A stretch of DNA of 5,957 nucleotides from Lentisphaeria bacterium (GCA_020056205.1 JAGVIF010000030.1:1-5957); one strand, 5' to 3'; shown: positions 1-5,772, numbered from the stretch's first letter. Notes: generated by a model not told the origin, from the sequence alone. Made by a program: numbers and translations.

Positions 1-31
1 GTCTCTTTCTTGGCAGTTTCTTATTGATAAA

Positions 32-48
32 ACTGCGCAAAGCGCAGT
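32..48. repeat. 7-bp perfect inverted repeat upstream of guaD; possible leftward terminator or operator
   Basis: ACTGCGC and GCGCAGT are separated by AAA, forming a perfect 7-bp stem with a 3-nt loop. Read on the minus strand, the stem is followed directly by TTTTATC, which resembles a weak intrinsic terminator for leftward transcripts. On the plus strand no T-tract follows, so it does not look like a terminator for a gene left of the window. It ends 32 nt before the preferred guaD ATG, so an operator or leader hairpin is also possible. Bases 1-58 are open in two plus frames, ending at TAG 48-50 or TGA 56-58. One of these could be the tail of an upstream gene, but the tail is too short to identify. 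Confidence 0.4.
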
Positions 49-80
49 AGGACGCTGATTTGACACATGAGGTCTTTCGA

Positions 81-545
81 ATGAAAAAATTTATGCGGGC
101 GGCAGTTAAAGAAGCTTTTATAGGCGTTAAAAAAGGACACGGCGGACCTTTCGGGGCGGTAATCACGAGAAAAAATAAAATCATCGCCAAATCCCACAAC
201 ATGGTAACGTCCCTGAACGATCCGACCGCGCATGCCGAGGTCATTGCGATAAGAAGGGCTTCAAAAAAACTCGGACGATTCAATCTCTCCGACTGCGAAA
301 TATATTCAACCTGCGAGCCGTGTCCGATGTGTCTTTCGGCAATTCACTGGGCGAGAATAGGGAAGCTCTACTACGGCTGCACACGCGAAGACGCCGAACG
401 AATAGGCTTCGACGACAACCTGCTATACTTGCTGCTAAAAGGCGAAAAGGTCAATTCGCCAATGAAGAAAGAAAAAACATGCCGCGAAGAGTGTCTTGCT
501 GTTTTCATGAAATGGTCCGCGAAAAAAGACAAAATACCATATTGA
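81..545 (+). CDS. guaD: Guanine deaminase (cytidine/deoxycytidylate deaminase-fold family)
   Basis: Zinc hydrolase predicted to deaminate guanine to xanthine plus ammonia in cytosolic purine salvage. From ATG 81 the protein is 154 aa, close to the 156 aa of the Bacillus subtilis GuaD type. Visible motifs in order: GGPFGAVI (residues 21-28), NDPTAHAEV (46-54) with zinc ligand H51 and proton-shuttle E53, CEPCPMC (78-84) with zinc ligands C81 and C84, AIHWAR (86-91), and GFDD (108-111), which is typical of GuaD rather than of TadA or cytidine deaminase. The C-terminus ends in a tyrosine (Y154), as in GuaD enzymes whose tail closes the partner active site. ATG 81 is preferred because GAGG (69-72) lies 8 nt upstream and the length fits. 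An in-frame TTG at 60 with AGGA (49-52) would add seven residues and cannot be excluded. The stop lies 5 nt from the stop of convergent glgC. TadA is the main alternative, but it lacks GFDD and this tail. Confidence 0.92.
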   Translation: MKKFMRAAVKEAFIGVKKGHGGPFGAVITRKNKIIAKSHNMVTSLNDPTAHAEVIAIRRASKKLGRFNLSDCEIYSTCEPCPMCLSAIHWARIGKLYYGCTREDAERIGFDDNLLYLLLKGEKVNSPMKKEKTCREECLAVFMKWSAKKDKIPY

Positions 546-550
546 CCAAT

Positions 551-1837
551 TCAAAATGATGGAAGTTTTTCCACGCTACGGCGCTTCGGAATGACAGTAA
601 GCCACTCGCCTTTTTGGCCTAAAGTGAAATCCGTAACAAAAAATCTCTTCTCATCCTCTTTCCTGTCATAACCGACAGCAGTCCTTTCAGGCAGTTCAAC
701 GTGCTTGTCAATTATAGCGTTTCTGATAAGGCATCTCTCGCCGATTTGCACGTCATTGAGTATCACGCTGTTGTGAACAGTCGCGTAACTGTGGACGTGA
801 ACCGAGTTGAATAGGACGGAGTTGCTTACCGTGCTGCCGGATACTATGCAGCCGTCGCATACAAGGGAATTTACAGCTTTGCCTATTCTCGGAAGGCCGT
901 TCGGGCTTATTTCGTCGTTATGGACGAACTTCGCGGGAGGAAGACTGTGATGGTAATTGTATATTGGCCATTTTAGATTGTAAAGGTCAAGTTCCGGATC
1001 CGGCATTCTCAGGTCCATATTCGCGTAAAAGTAAGACTCCAGCGTTCCGACATCGCGCCAATAATGCGTCTGATGTTTTCGTCCCGGAATATTGTTCGAA
1101 TAAAAATTGTAGGCATACAGTTTGCCCGATTCTGCGAGAGAAGGCAGAATGTCCTTCCCGAAATCGTGACTGCTTTGGCTGTTCCCTGTGTCATCCTTGA
1201 GCAGTTTAAGAAGTTCCGCGGCGTTAAAAATATAATTCCCCATTGAAACAAAGGCCTTTGTCTTGTCTTCCGGCATCGGGGCCGGATCCTTGGGTTTTTC
1301 CTGAAATCCTTCTATTCTGGATTCTGAATTGACTTGTATCACTCCGAATTGACTTGCTTCAGCCAACGGCACAGGAAGGGCGGCCACGGTCGCTGTCGCA
1401 TTTTTGGAGAGATGATGCTCAACCATCTGCGAAATATCCATTTTGTATATATGATCTCCGCCGAATATCGCGACAAGATCGGGGGCGAAGTCTTCTATCA
1501 AATGGGCGCACTGATATATCGCGTCCGCTGTTCCTATGTACCACCTCTTGTCGGCTGTTCTCATCTGGGCCGGCACAGGTATTATAAACCTTCCCTTGCC
1601 GTGAGTCCCGGAAATATTCCAACCGTTTATTATGTGCTCCATCAGGCTTTGTGAACGAAACTGCGTCAAAACAAATACGCTGTATATTTTACTGTTCACA
1701 AAATTTGAAAGGGCAAAATCTATGATCCTGTATTTGCCGCCGAAAGGAACGGCAGGTTTCGCTCTTTCCGTTGTAAGCGGGTGCAGTCTCCTGCCCTCTC
1801 CGCCGGCCAAAATCATACCGAGAACAGATACGCTCAT
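551..1837 (-). CDS. glgC: Glucose-1-phosphate adenylyltransferase (ADP-glucose pyrophosphorylase)
   Basis: Makes ADP-glucose and pyrophosphate from ATP and glucose-1-phosphate, the committed step of bacterial glycogen synthesis. The 428-aa length matches the E. coli enzyme (431). The N-terminal nucleotidyltransferase domain shows the GGEGRRLHPLT loop (12-22), AKPAVPFGGKYRIIDFALSN (26-45), WYIGTADA (99-106), GGDHIYK with the metal-binding aspartate D128, SQFGV (162-166), FQEKP with glucose-phosphate-contacting lysine K181, SHDFGKD (223-229) and YWRDVGT (259-265). The C-terminal part (about 320-390) has the hexapeptide-type pattern of a left-handed beta-helix. The AKPAV lysine, the residue tied to fructose-bisphosphate activation in E. 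coli, is present; the actual effector is not predictable. AGAGGGGG (1847-1854) lies 9 nt before the ATG, a strong ribosome site. No other glycogen gene is in the window, so it appears monocistronic here. No frameshift or missing core motif is seen. Confidence 0.97.
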   Translation of the reverse strand: MSVSVLGMILAGGEGRRLHPLTTERAKPAVPFGGKYRIIDFALSNFVNSKIYSVFVLTQFRSQSLMEHIINGWNISGTHGKGRFIIPVPAQMRTADKRWYIGTADAIYQCAHLIEDFAPDLVAIFGGDHIYKMDISQMVEHHLSKNATATVAALPVPLAEASQFGVIQVNSESRIEGFQEKPKDPAPMPEDKTKAFVSMGNYIFNAAELLKLLKDDTGNSQSSHDFGKDILPSLAESGKLYAYNFYSNNIPGRKHQTHYWRDVGTLESYFYANMDLRMPDPELDLYNLKWPIYNYHHSLPPAKFVHNDEISPNGLPRIGKAVNSLVCDGCIVSGSTVSNSVLFNSVHVHSYATVHNSVILNDVQIGERCLIRNAIIDKHVELPERTAVGYDRKEDEKRFFVTDFTLGQKGEWLTVIPKRRSVEKLPSF

Positions 1838-1877
1838 AAATAAAATCCCCCTCTTTTACACTTCTATCATAAATTCA

Positions 1878-1883
1878 ATTATA
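1878..1883 (-). promoter_or_regulatory. Candidate -10 element for glgC
   Basis: A perfect TATAAT on the minus strand lies about 41 nt before the glgC start codon and would place transcription initiation near 1871, giving a leader of roughly 34 nt. The hexamer 17 bp further upstream (1901-1906) reads TTCGGA, a poor -35 match, so the call rests on the -10 alone. The rest of the 1838-2032 spacer holds no convincing gene. Confidence 0.4.
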
Positions 1884-2022
1884 ATATCCTGCATGCCGCG
1901 TCCGAAGTCTCGTTACTGCGAAACGGAGGCGGGAATTCTGAATTCTTTTTGTGCCGCCATGCACTAACATATATTTTAATTGTCCTTATTCAATTCAAAC
2001 TGTCTAAAATGTGGAAACAAGA

Positions 2023-2034
2023 AGCCGGCCGGCT
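2023..2034 (-). terminator. Possible weak terminator at the end of the CPBP protease gene
   Basis: AGCCGGCCGGCT is a perfect 12-bp palindrome that begins within the stop codon of the protease gene. As RNA it can fold into a short GC-rich hairpin, and it is followed leftward by the pyrimidine-rich but interrupted TCTTGTTTCC. It lies at the right place for a terminator of the prepilin-protease unit, but the U-tract is poor. It could equally be a protein-binding palindrome. Confidence 0.3.
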
Positions 2035-2746
2035 ATGAAAAAATATTGAAGACTATGAATGACAGTATGTTATGAATGGCGTGAAGAAGCGCCGGCGCGA
2101 CGAGCGATCTATATTTAATCATCAGGAACTGCAGGATAATGCCAAGCAGGATGAGTCCCGGTATCCGGACCGGATCCGCATGCAAAGTTGCGAAAATCGC
2201 GGATGTCGAGATGACGGACAGCAGAGTGTTTTTGACTATCGGGGCGGTAAAACCGTAGAGAGCGAGCCTGAACGCGATTTCTTCAGCTATCGGAGCAACG
2301 GCTATGCCCGCGAAAATCGCAAAAAAAAAGTTTATGCTTTGACTGTCCCCCATTATTTCGGTGAGCTTGTCCGAATATTCCAAATTGAATTTTTTCATCA
2401 GGACACTCGTTACCACGGCGGAGGTTAGTACTAGGGGAAAAGTGATGAAAGCTATCCCGATTATTTTCACGCATTCTCCGGCCTTTATTTTGCGAACGCG
2501 AAAGACAGACGGCAATTCCCTTTTTTTGAAAATCATTGCGGCCGGAATCAATGTCGAGGCAAGGAAGCAAAACTGCATAAAAAAAAGCAGGAAAATATTT
2601 GAATACGGCTGTTTTAACGCGGAATAGAAAGGGAGAAATGCGCCGTTCAGAAAATATGAAAACAGCAGAAAGGCGACGGATATTTTATAAAAAACTAATT
2701 TTTTATGATTCACAGCGCCGACTTTTTTGTTCGAATATTTTTTCAA
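2033..2746 (-). CDS. CPBP-family intramembrane glutamic endopeptidase (CAAX/Abi-type protease homologue)
   Basis: Multi-pass membrane protein of 237 aa with the three conserved CPBP motifs in the C-terminal half: EEIAFR (E155, E156, R160), FATLH (F185, H189) and HAIHN (H222, N226). These match the glutamate/histidine active site of the Rce1/CPBP superfamily, which cleaves peptide bonds within or near the membrane. Hydrophobic stretches lie at about 20-43, 51-72, 94-116, 138-152, 174-188, 197-211 and 215-235. Bacterial members have been linked to bacteriocin self-immunity, protein maturation and phage defence, but the substrate here is unknown. The start is probably TTG (2744-2746), just 3 nt after the prepilin stop codon, with AAAGGG 8 nt upstream. 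The first in-frame ATG would remove the first membrane segment. This spacing suggests cotranscription and translational coupling with the prepilin gene, although processing of that prepilin by this enzyme is only speculation. Confidence 0.9.
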   Translation of the reverse strand: MKKYSNKKVGAVNHKKLVFYKISVAFLLFSYFLNGAFLPFYSALKQPYSNIFLLFFMQFCFLASTLIPAAMIFKKRELPSVFRVRKIKAGECVKIIGIAFITFPLVLTSAVVTSVLMKKFNLEYSDKLTEIMGDSQSINFFFAIFAGIAVAPIAEEIAFRLALYGFTAPIVKNTLLSVISTSAIFATLHADPVRIPGLILLGIILQFLMIKYRSLVAPALLHAIHNILSFIVFNIFS

Positions 2747-2749
2747 AAT

Positions 2750-3529
2750 CTAATCCCTTTCGCACAAGTATTGTGAAGGCCAGCCCAAGCTGAGAGATTC
2801 GTTTGCCACGGCGTCCGGCTTGATTTCCTCGCAGTGTCCGTCGCCGAATACGGCGACGGTTTTGCCGTGGTGTCTGAAATGCGTTCGCGCCTCATGCTCC
2901 GCTCCTGAAGTGAAAGCGTATCTTGCCCAGAAATAGTAGCTTTCTTTGAGCCCTCCCGAATTTTGCGCCGAATCAAGAAAGGCAATCGTTTTGTCCGGAT
3001 TACGAATAGCGTCTGTGTTTGCGGGAGCGCTGTTCAGGATGTCATTTTCTGTTGCCCCCTCAGGGTTGCCGCCGAGGTATTCGGCGTTTATTCCGTAGGA
3101 GCATGTACTCGGCAGGGAGGAGTCAAGTGATATGAAGCCTGTGAAACCCGGGCATATCAGGACTTTTTTGTCAAGGATGTAATCATCCATCGCGCCTTCC
3201 GCGAAATTCACGTTTGTCCCGTCGTATCCGTAACACCAATATTTTATTTTTCCGCCTCCGAGATCAAGGTAGGCGTCCGGATAGTAGTTTTGTTCCTGAG
3301 TATATAGTTTCAGGGCAATTCCAAGCTGTTTTAAATTGGAGATGCAGGCTGTTTTGCGCGCCTCTTGCCTTGAGCGCAACAAGGATGGAATGAGCATTCC
3401 TGCGAGAAACGCGATTATTGTTAATACGACGAGGAGTTCGATTAAAGTGAATTTTTGGAGTTTTACAGCTTCACGGTTTAACGGTTTCACAGCATGACGG
3501 TTTGTCGGTTTCACGGTTTCGGTTTGCAT
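2750..3529 (-). CDS. Type IV prepilin-like / type II secretion pseudopilin-like protein with H-x9-DG C-terminus
   Basis: Protein of 259 aa with a class III signal: a basic 26-residue leader, then FTLIELLVV (27-35) with the conserved glutamate at mature position 5 (E31), running into one hydrophobic helix to about residue 48. Prepilin peptidase would cleave between K26 and F27; the residue before the site is lysine rather than the usual glycine. After the helix comes RSRQEARKTACISNLKQLG (52-70), typical of the PVC-group family, then a globular part with six cysteines and a C-terminal RHHGKTVAVFGDG region in which H220 and D230-G231 form the H-x9-DG motif. The likely role is an exported, membrane-anchored surface or secretion-linked protein. 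The specific function is unknown, and families of this type occur in many paralogues per genome. ATG 3529 has GGGAG 7 nt upstream. The leader contains an 8-residue peptide repeat (VKPTNRHA at 6-13, VKPLNREA at 14-21) encoded by an octanucleotide repeat array. Confidence 0.9.
   Translation of the reverse strand: MQTETVKPTNRHAVKPLNREAVKLQKFTLIELLVVLTIIAFLAGMLIPSLLRSRQEARKTACISNLKQLGIALKLYTQEQNYYPDAYLDLGGGKIKYWCYGYDGTNVNFAEGAMDDYILDKKVLICPGFTGFISLDSSLPSTCSYGINAEYLGGNPEGATENDILNSAPANTDAIRNPDKTIAFLDSAQNSGGLKESYYFWARYAFTSGAEHEARTHFRHHGKTVAVFGDGHCEEIKPDAVANESLSLGWPSQYLCERD
2755..2760 (-). promoter_or_regulatory. Ribosome binding site that fixes a TTG start
   Basis: AAAGGG lies inside the last codons of the prepilin gene, 8 nt before TTG 2744-2746. 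It supports the non-ATG start of the protease gene. The competing GTG at residue 12 has no comparable purine tract at proper spacing. Confidence 0.55.
3465..3520. repeat. Octanucleotide tandem array inside the prepilin leader coding region
   Basis: Seven contiguous 8-nt units on the plus strand, beginning at 3465, 3473, 3481, 3489, 3497, 3505 and 3513. Most are ACGGTTTN (for example ACGGTTTA, ACGGTTTC, ACGGTTTG), with degenerate copies ACAGCTTC and ACAGCATG, and a partial copy continuing to 3528. In the gene's direction the unit reads GAAACCGT. Because 8 is not a multiple of 3, three units form a 24-nt super-unit encoding eight residues. Two such super-units agree at 20 of 24 positions. The array starts right at the ATG and ends just before the FTLIELL core. 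Confidence 0.85.
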
Positions 3530-3583
3530 AATTTTTCTCCCTTTTAATTTAATTGTATAGGAAGCAGTTTGCGTTTTTGGTTT

Positions 3584-3850
3584 TCATACGACCACTCTTT
3601 GGTTTAAATTACCGAGCCAATTGCAAAACTCCTGATTTCGGTCGCGGCCATGCCGAGCGCAAGAAACACTTTGCTCTTTGCGCCAGGGATGTCGCAAGCT
3701 ACGGCAGGCGAATCGATTTTTTTTAAGTAGTTTGCGATCTCCGAGCGCAAAAAACAAGTAGTTTTTGCCTTCGGCAAGCGCCGCTTCGCTCGGCAAGTCC
3801 ATGACCATCTTATGAGTTTTGAAATTACCCCTACGGTTTAAGAAATTCAT
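3584..3850 (-). pseudogene. Coding-like segment broken at an A8 tract, or a structured noncoding repeat element
   Basis: This fills most of the 402-nt gene-free stretch 3530-3931. A minus-strand frame from ATG 3802 reads MDLPSEAALAEGKNYLFFALG and on to codon 28. At the A8 tract (3717-3724) it turns into an unlikely arginine/histidine-rich sequence. Skipping one A gives a more natural continuation, KIDSPAVACDIPGAKSKVF and on to TAA 3604-3606, for about 65 residues in total. Both halves contain a related peptide (LFFALG, VFLALG). No good ribosome site precedes any start, and the frame from ATG 3850 has none either. I do not recognise the product. Alternatives are a decayed gene fragment, a slippage-dependent small protein, or a noncoding element whose hairpins only resemble codons. 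Boundaries are marked by the short shared sequences GGTTTAA and AAATTACC near both ends. Confidence 0.35.
3653..3768. repeat. Duplicated hairpin module in the prepilin upstream region
   Basis: The 16-nt sequences at 3653-3668 and 3741-3756 differ at one position (CCGAGCGCAAGAAACA versus CCGAGCGCAAAAAACA). Each is followed by a sequence that pairs back to it. The first hairpin is GCGCAAGA 3657-3664 with TCTTTGCGC 3675-3683. The second is GCAAAAAAC 3747-3755 with GTTTTTGC 3761-3768. Each stem has one bulge. The repeated organisation suggests duplication of a structured unit; its function is unknown. Confidence 0.6.
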
Positions 3851-3869
3851 TTGCTGTTCTTGCTCTCAT

Positions 3870-3949
3870 TCTGTTTTACCGTTATGCCGTCATACTGTAA
3901 TACCGTCATACTGTAATACCGTTATACCGTCCTACTGTTTAACGGTTTC
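3870..3949. repeat. Octanucleotide tandem array at the 3' end of the coiled-coil/TM gene
   Basis: Nine 8-nt units in perfect phase from 3878 to 3949 on the plus strand, preceded by one degenerate copy (TCTGTTTT, 3870-3877). Units follow RCNGTNNN, with ACTGTAAT and ACCGTTAT each present twice, plus GCCGTCAT, ACCGTCAT and ACCGTCCT. The final pair ACTGTTTA/ACGGTTTC (3934-3949) closely matches ACGGTTTA/ACGGTTTC in the prepilin array at 3473-3488, so the two arrays belong to one repeat family. The last two units encode the C-terminal ETVKQ and, with unit seven, the stop codon of the gene at 3932-4546. The array has no unique spacers, so it is not a CRISPR. Confidence 0.88.
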
Positions 3950-4546
3950 ATTTTTATTCTCTCCGATTGGGGCGCATTTTAATATCATGAAGCCTTCATT
4001 TTTTTTGATTACCAAAACTTTCAGGATTTGATTTGGATTTGTCAGGATAACTTCAAAGAGAGGATTGGCGCCTTTTTTAAATTCATCTTGAGAGATTTGA
4101 GCAATCCGCCAGTTTTTGTTGTCAAACACCCTGAAGGTTTTAAAAATATTTTTAAGCCATGGACCCGGGACATCGGACTCGATTTTTAGTTTCTTCGGAG
4201 TTTTGGAATTGGCGACGCAGTCTGTTATGAATATTTTCAGATTTTCGCGGTCTTCCGCCGTCGTTATCGGGTTCTCCCATAGATTTTTGTCGGGAGACCA
4301 TAACGGCGCCATTTGGTATGTCATAAAAATAATGAATATTATGCAGAGCAGGGATACTGCGAGAATATAATATGCGGTGTAATCTCCGGGTTTTTTGTTT
4401 AATTCATTTTGAAGAGCCATTTTCTCGTTGAGAGCCATGTCTATAGAGGAGGTTTTCATGGCTTCTTTTTTGCGCGCGTCCATTTCTTCTCTGCGTTTTG
4501 CCGTCTCCCTGACTTTTCTGTTGAGTTGTTTTATCTCGCTTTCCAT
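3932..4546 (-). CDS. Unrecognised coiled-coil protein with one transmembrane helix
   Basis: I do not recognise this 204-aa protein. Residues 1-50 are rich in K, R and E with heptad-like spacing and probably form a cytoplasmic coiled coil. Residues 58-79 are a single strongly hydrophobic segment, and about 80-195 form a soluble domain with no signature I can name. Positive charge before the helix suggests N-terminus in, C-terminal domain out. The ATG (4544-4546) lies within rsmG, overlapping its end by 16 nt in another frame. Only a weak purine tract precedes it, so translation is probably coupled to rsmG. The extreme C-terminus (ETVKQ and stop) is encoded by the octanucleotide array, suggesting that the repeat either invaded or extended the 3' end. 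Reading frame and context make it a real gene; its function is open. Confidence 0.75.
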   Translation of the reverse strand: MESEIKQLNRKVRETAKRREEMDARKKEAMKTSSIDMALNEKMALQNELNKKPGDYTAYYILAVSLLCIIFIIFMTYQMAPLWSPDKNLWENPITTAEDRENLKIFITDCVANSKTPKKLKIESDVPGPWLKNIFKTFRVFDNKNWRIAQISQDEFKKGANPLFEVILTNPNQILKVLVIKKNEGFMILKCAPIGENKNETVKQ

Positions 4547-5211
4547 TGAACGTGTCCGCTTATAAAAACTCTTGAGCCCATTCTTAAGGGCAAATCAAAA
4601 GTTTCGCTTTTCTCCCATAAAATCCTATCATTTGATTTTTTTTCAAGTTCTATCAATTCAGAATCCGCTATGCGCGGAGTTTTGTAGAAAATATATCTGC
4701 CGCTTTTTGAGATGAGGTTTGAGGTCTTTTTAAGTATATTGAGAGAGCTTGAAACCGCTCTCGAAGTGATTATGCCGTATTTAGCTTTATAGAACGGGAG
4801 TTTGTCGGCCTCCTCCGCCCTCTTTTCGATAACTTTCAGGTTTTTGACGCCGAGTTTTGAGGCGGTCATCCTTATAAATTCCGCCTTTTTAGAGGATGAT
4901 TCAACTGCTGAAACGTTATTGCCGATAGCCAGCGATATGACTGTCGCCGGAAAACCCGCCCCGGAGCCGATGTCGCATATCTCGGAGGCGCTTCGCATTT
5001 CATCTCCGAAAAAAAGCAGGGCTGACGTGGAATCGCATATATGTTTAATCCAGAATTCATCATCGCCGCGGATGGATGTCAGGTTGTATTTTTCGTTTTC
5101 ATCGGAAAGCAATTTCTGCAATATCAGGCATTTGTCTATGAAAAATGAGATATCGCTTATTCCGCACCGGGCCAAAAACTCATGAACTTCTTTTGGCGGA
5201 TTGGCGTTCAT
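4531..5211 (-). CDS. rsmG: 16S rRNA (guanine-N7) methyltransferase RsmG
   Basis: SAM-dependent methyltransferase (also called GidB) that makes m7G in the 530 loop of 16S rRNA (position 527 in E. coli numbering); in some bacteria its loss gives low-level streptomycin resistance. The 226-aa length is normal. Family marks: NLTSI (43-47) with WIKHICDS (54-61), the SAM-binding motif I CDIGSGAGFP (79-88), acidic E104 at the end of the next strand followed by SSSKKAEFIR (105-114), and SRAV (150-153) near the catalytic region. The usual glycine after GFP is replaced (GFPATVISLAI), a modest deviation. ATG 5211 is 3 nt after the stop of the upstream membrane-protein gene, with only a weak AAGATAAG purine stretch before it, so coupling is likely. 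The 3' end overlaps the next gene by 16 nt. Elsewhere rsmG often neighbours mnmG or parA/parB; that context is not seen here. Confidence 0.93.
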   Translation of the reverse strand: MNANPPKEVHEFLARCGISDISFFIDKCLILQKLLSDENEKYNLTSIRGDDEFWIKHICDSTSALLFFGDEMRSASEICDIGSGAGFPATVISLAIGNNVSAVESSSKKAEFIRMTASKLGVKNLKVIEKRAEEADKLPFYKAKYGIITSRAVSSSLNILKKTSNLISKSGRYIFYKTPRIADSELIELEKKSNDRILWEKSETFDLPLRMGSRVFISGHVQWKAR

Positions 5212-5214
5212 AAC

Positions 5215-5772
5215 TTATCTTGGCGGATTGAAAAAATGGTAGATACCGTATGAGATGAAAACTATCGAGGCGCCCGACAGGAATATCACATACGCCTTTC
5301 TTTTACTCTGATTCTGCGCAATAGCCCTGAAAAAATCCCTTAAAAGACATGGTTTTCCGCATATAAAAATTCCGCATGTGCCAATAATGAAACATAAAAC
5401 GGAAAAGAACGGACGCAGGGGTGAGTCCCACGCGAAAGAATTGTGAAGATGATAATGGGCGGCAAGTATCATAAGAGCGCCAAGTCCGCGCGCGGCAAGA
5501 AAGTCGAGAAGAAAATAAGACGCCCATGCGAAAAAAAATGCGGCCGGAATGAAATAAACCCTGACCGGTTCGCCCGGAAATATGGCCAACCCGTGTTTGG
5601 CGCACCAAATCAATGCGGCAAATGAAATCAACGTTCCGATGATTTTGTCCCTGGCGAGCTTCTCCCTTGACGTTATATTCGATTCATTTGTCCTATAACA
5701 GTAGGCAGCAGAGGACAGAAAAAAGATTCCGTATAATACCAGAGAGGCCGGAAACATGAAACTATTTGGCAT
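5215..5772 (-). CDS. Multi-pass membrane protein of unknown function
   Basis: A 185-aa hydrophobic protein that I cannot assign to a family. Likely membrane segments are at about 8-26, 43-64, 73-105 (one long or two short), 121-139 and 159-181. A histidine-containing HYHLHNSFAW stretch follows the third region, and conserved-looking basic loops lie at 27-42 and 152-159. It is the first gene of the minus-strand cluster leading into rsmG, with 3 nt between them. ATG 5772 gives the full first helix; its only ribosome-site candidate is a weak TAAGAT. The in-frame ATG at residue 6 has nothing better. Cotranscription with rsmG is likely, but it gives no specific functional clue. Confidence 0.75.
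   Translation of the reverse strand: MPNSFMFPASLVLYGIFFLSSAAYCYRTNESNITSREKLARDKIIGTLISFAALIWCAKHGLAIFPGEPVRVYFIPAAFFFAWASYFLLDFLAARGLGALMILAAHYHLHNSFAWDSPLRPFFSVLCFIIGTCGIFICGKPCLLRDFFRAIAQNQSKRKAYVIFLSGASIVFISYGIYHFFNPPR

Noticed and set aside
320..559. A second plus-strand frame overlapping guaD
   Set aside because: It is arginine-rich and out of frame with the conserved deaminase motifs; a shadow frame.
964..1654. Several open frames of 60-106 codons on the plus strand within glgC
   Set aside because: They lie antisense to a well-conserved gene, lack ribosome sites and have no recognisable motifs.
2072..2428. A 118-codon plus-strand frame opposite the CPBP protease
   Set aside because: It is antisense to a gene with all three family motifs, and its translation is highly charged and low in hydrophobic residues, as expected for a shadow frame.
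3549..3587. A 12-codon minus-strand leader peptide upstream of the prepilin gene
   Set aside because: It has only a weak GAGTGG purine stretch before its ATG, and no run of one amino acid or paired hairpins to suggest attenuation.
3584..3850. An 88-aa minus-strand reading frame as an intact gene
   Set aside because: No ribosome site precedes ATG 3850, and composition turns implausible after the A8 tract. It is listed as a broken or noncoding segment instead.
3870..3949. Possible CRISPR array, because short similar units recur regularly
   Set aside because: Units are 8 nt, directly adjacent and degenerate. There are no unique spacers and no cas genes.
4802..5185. A 127-codon plus-strand frame opposite rsmG
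   Set aside because: The rsmG motifs clearly define the coding strand. The antisense frame has no start signal and no recognisable domain.
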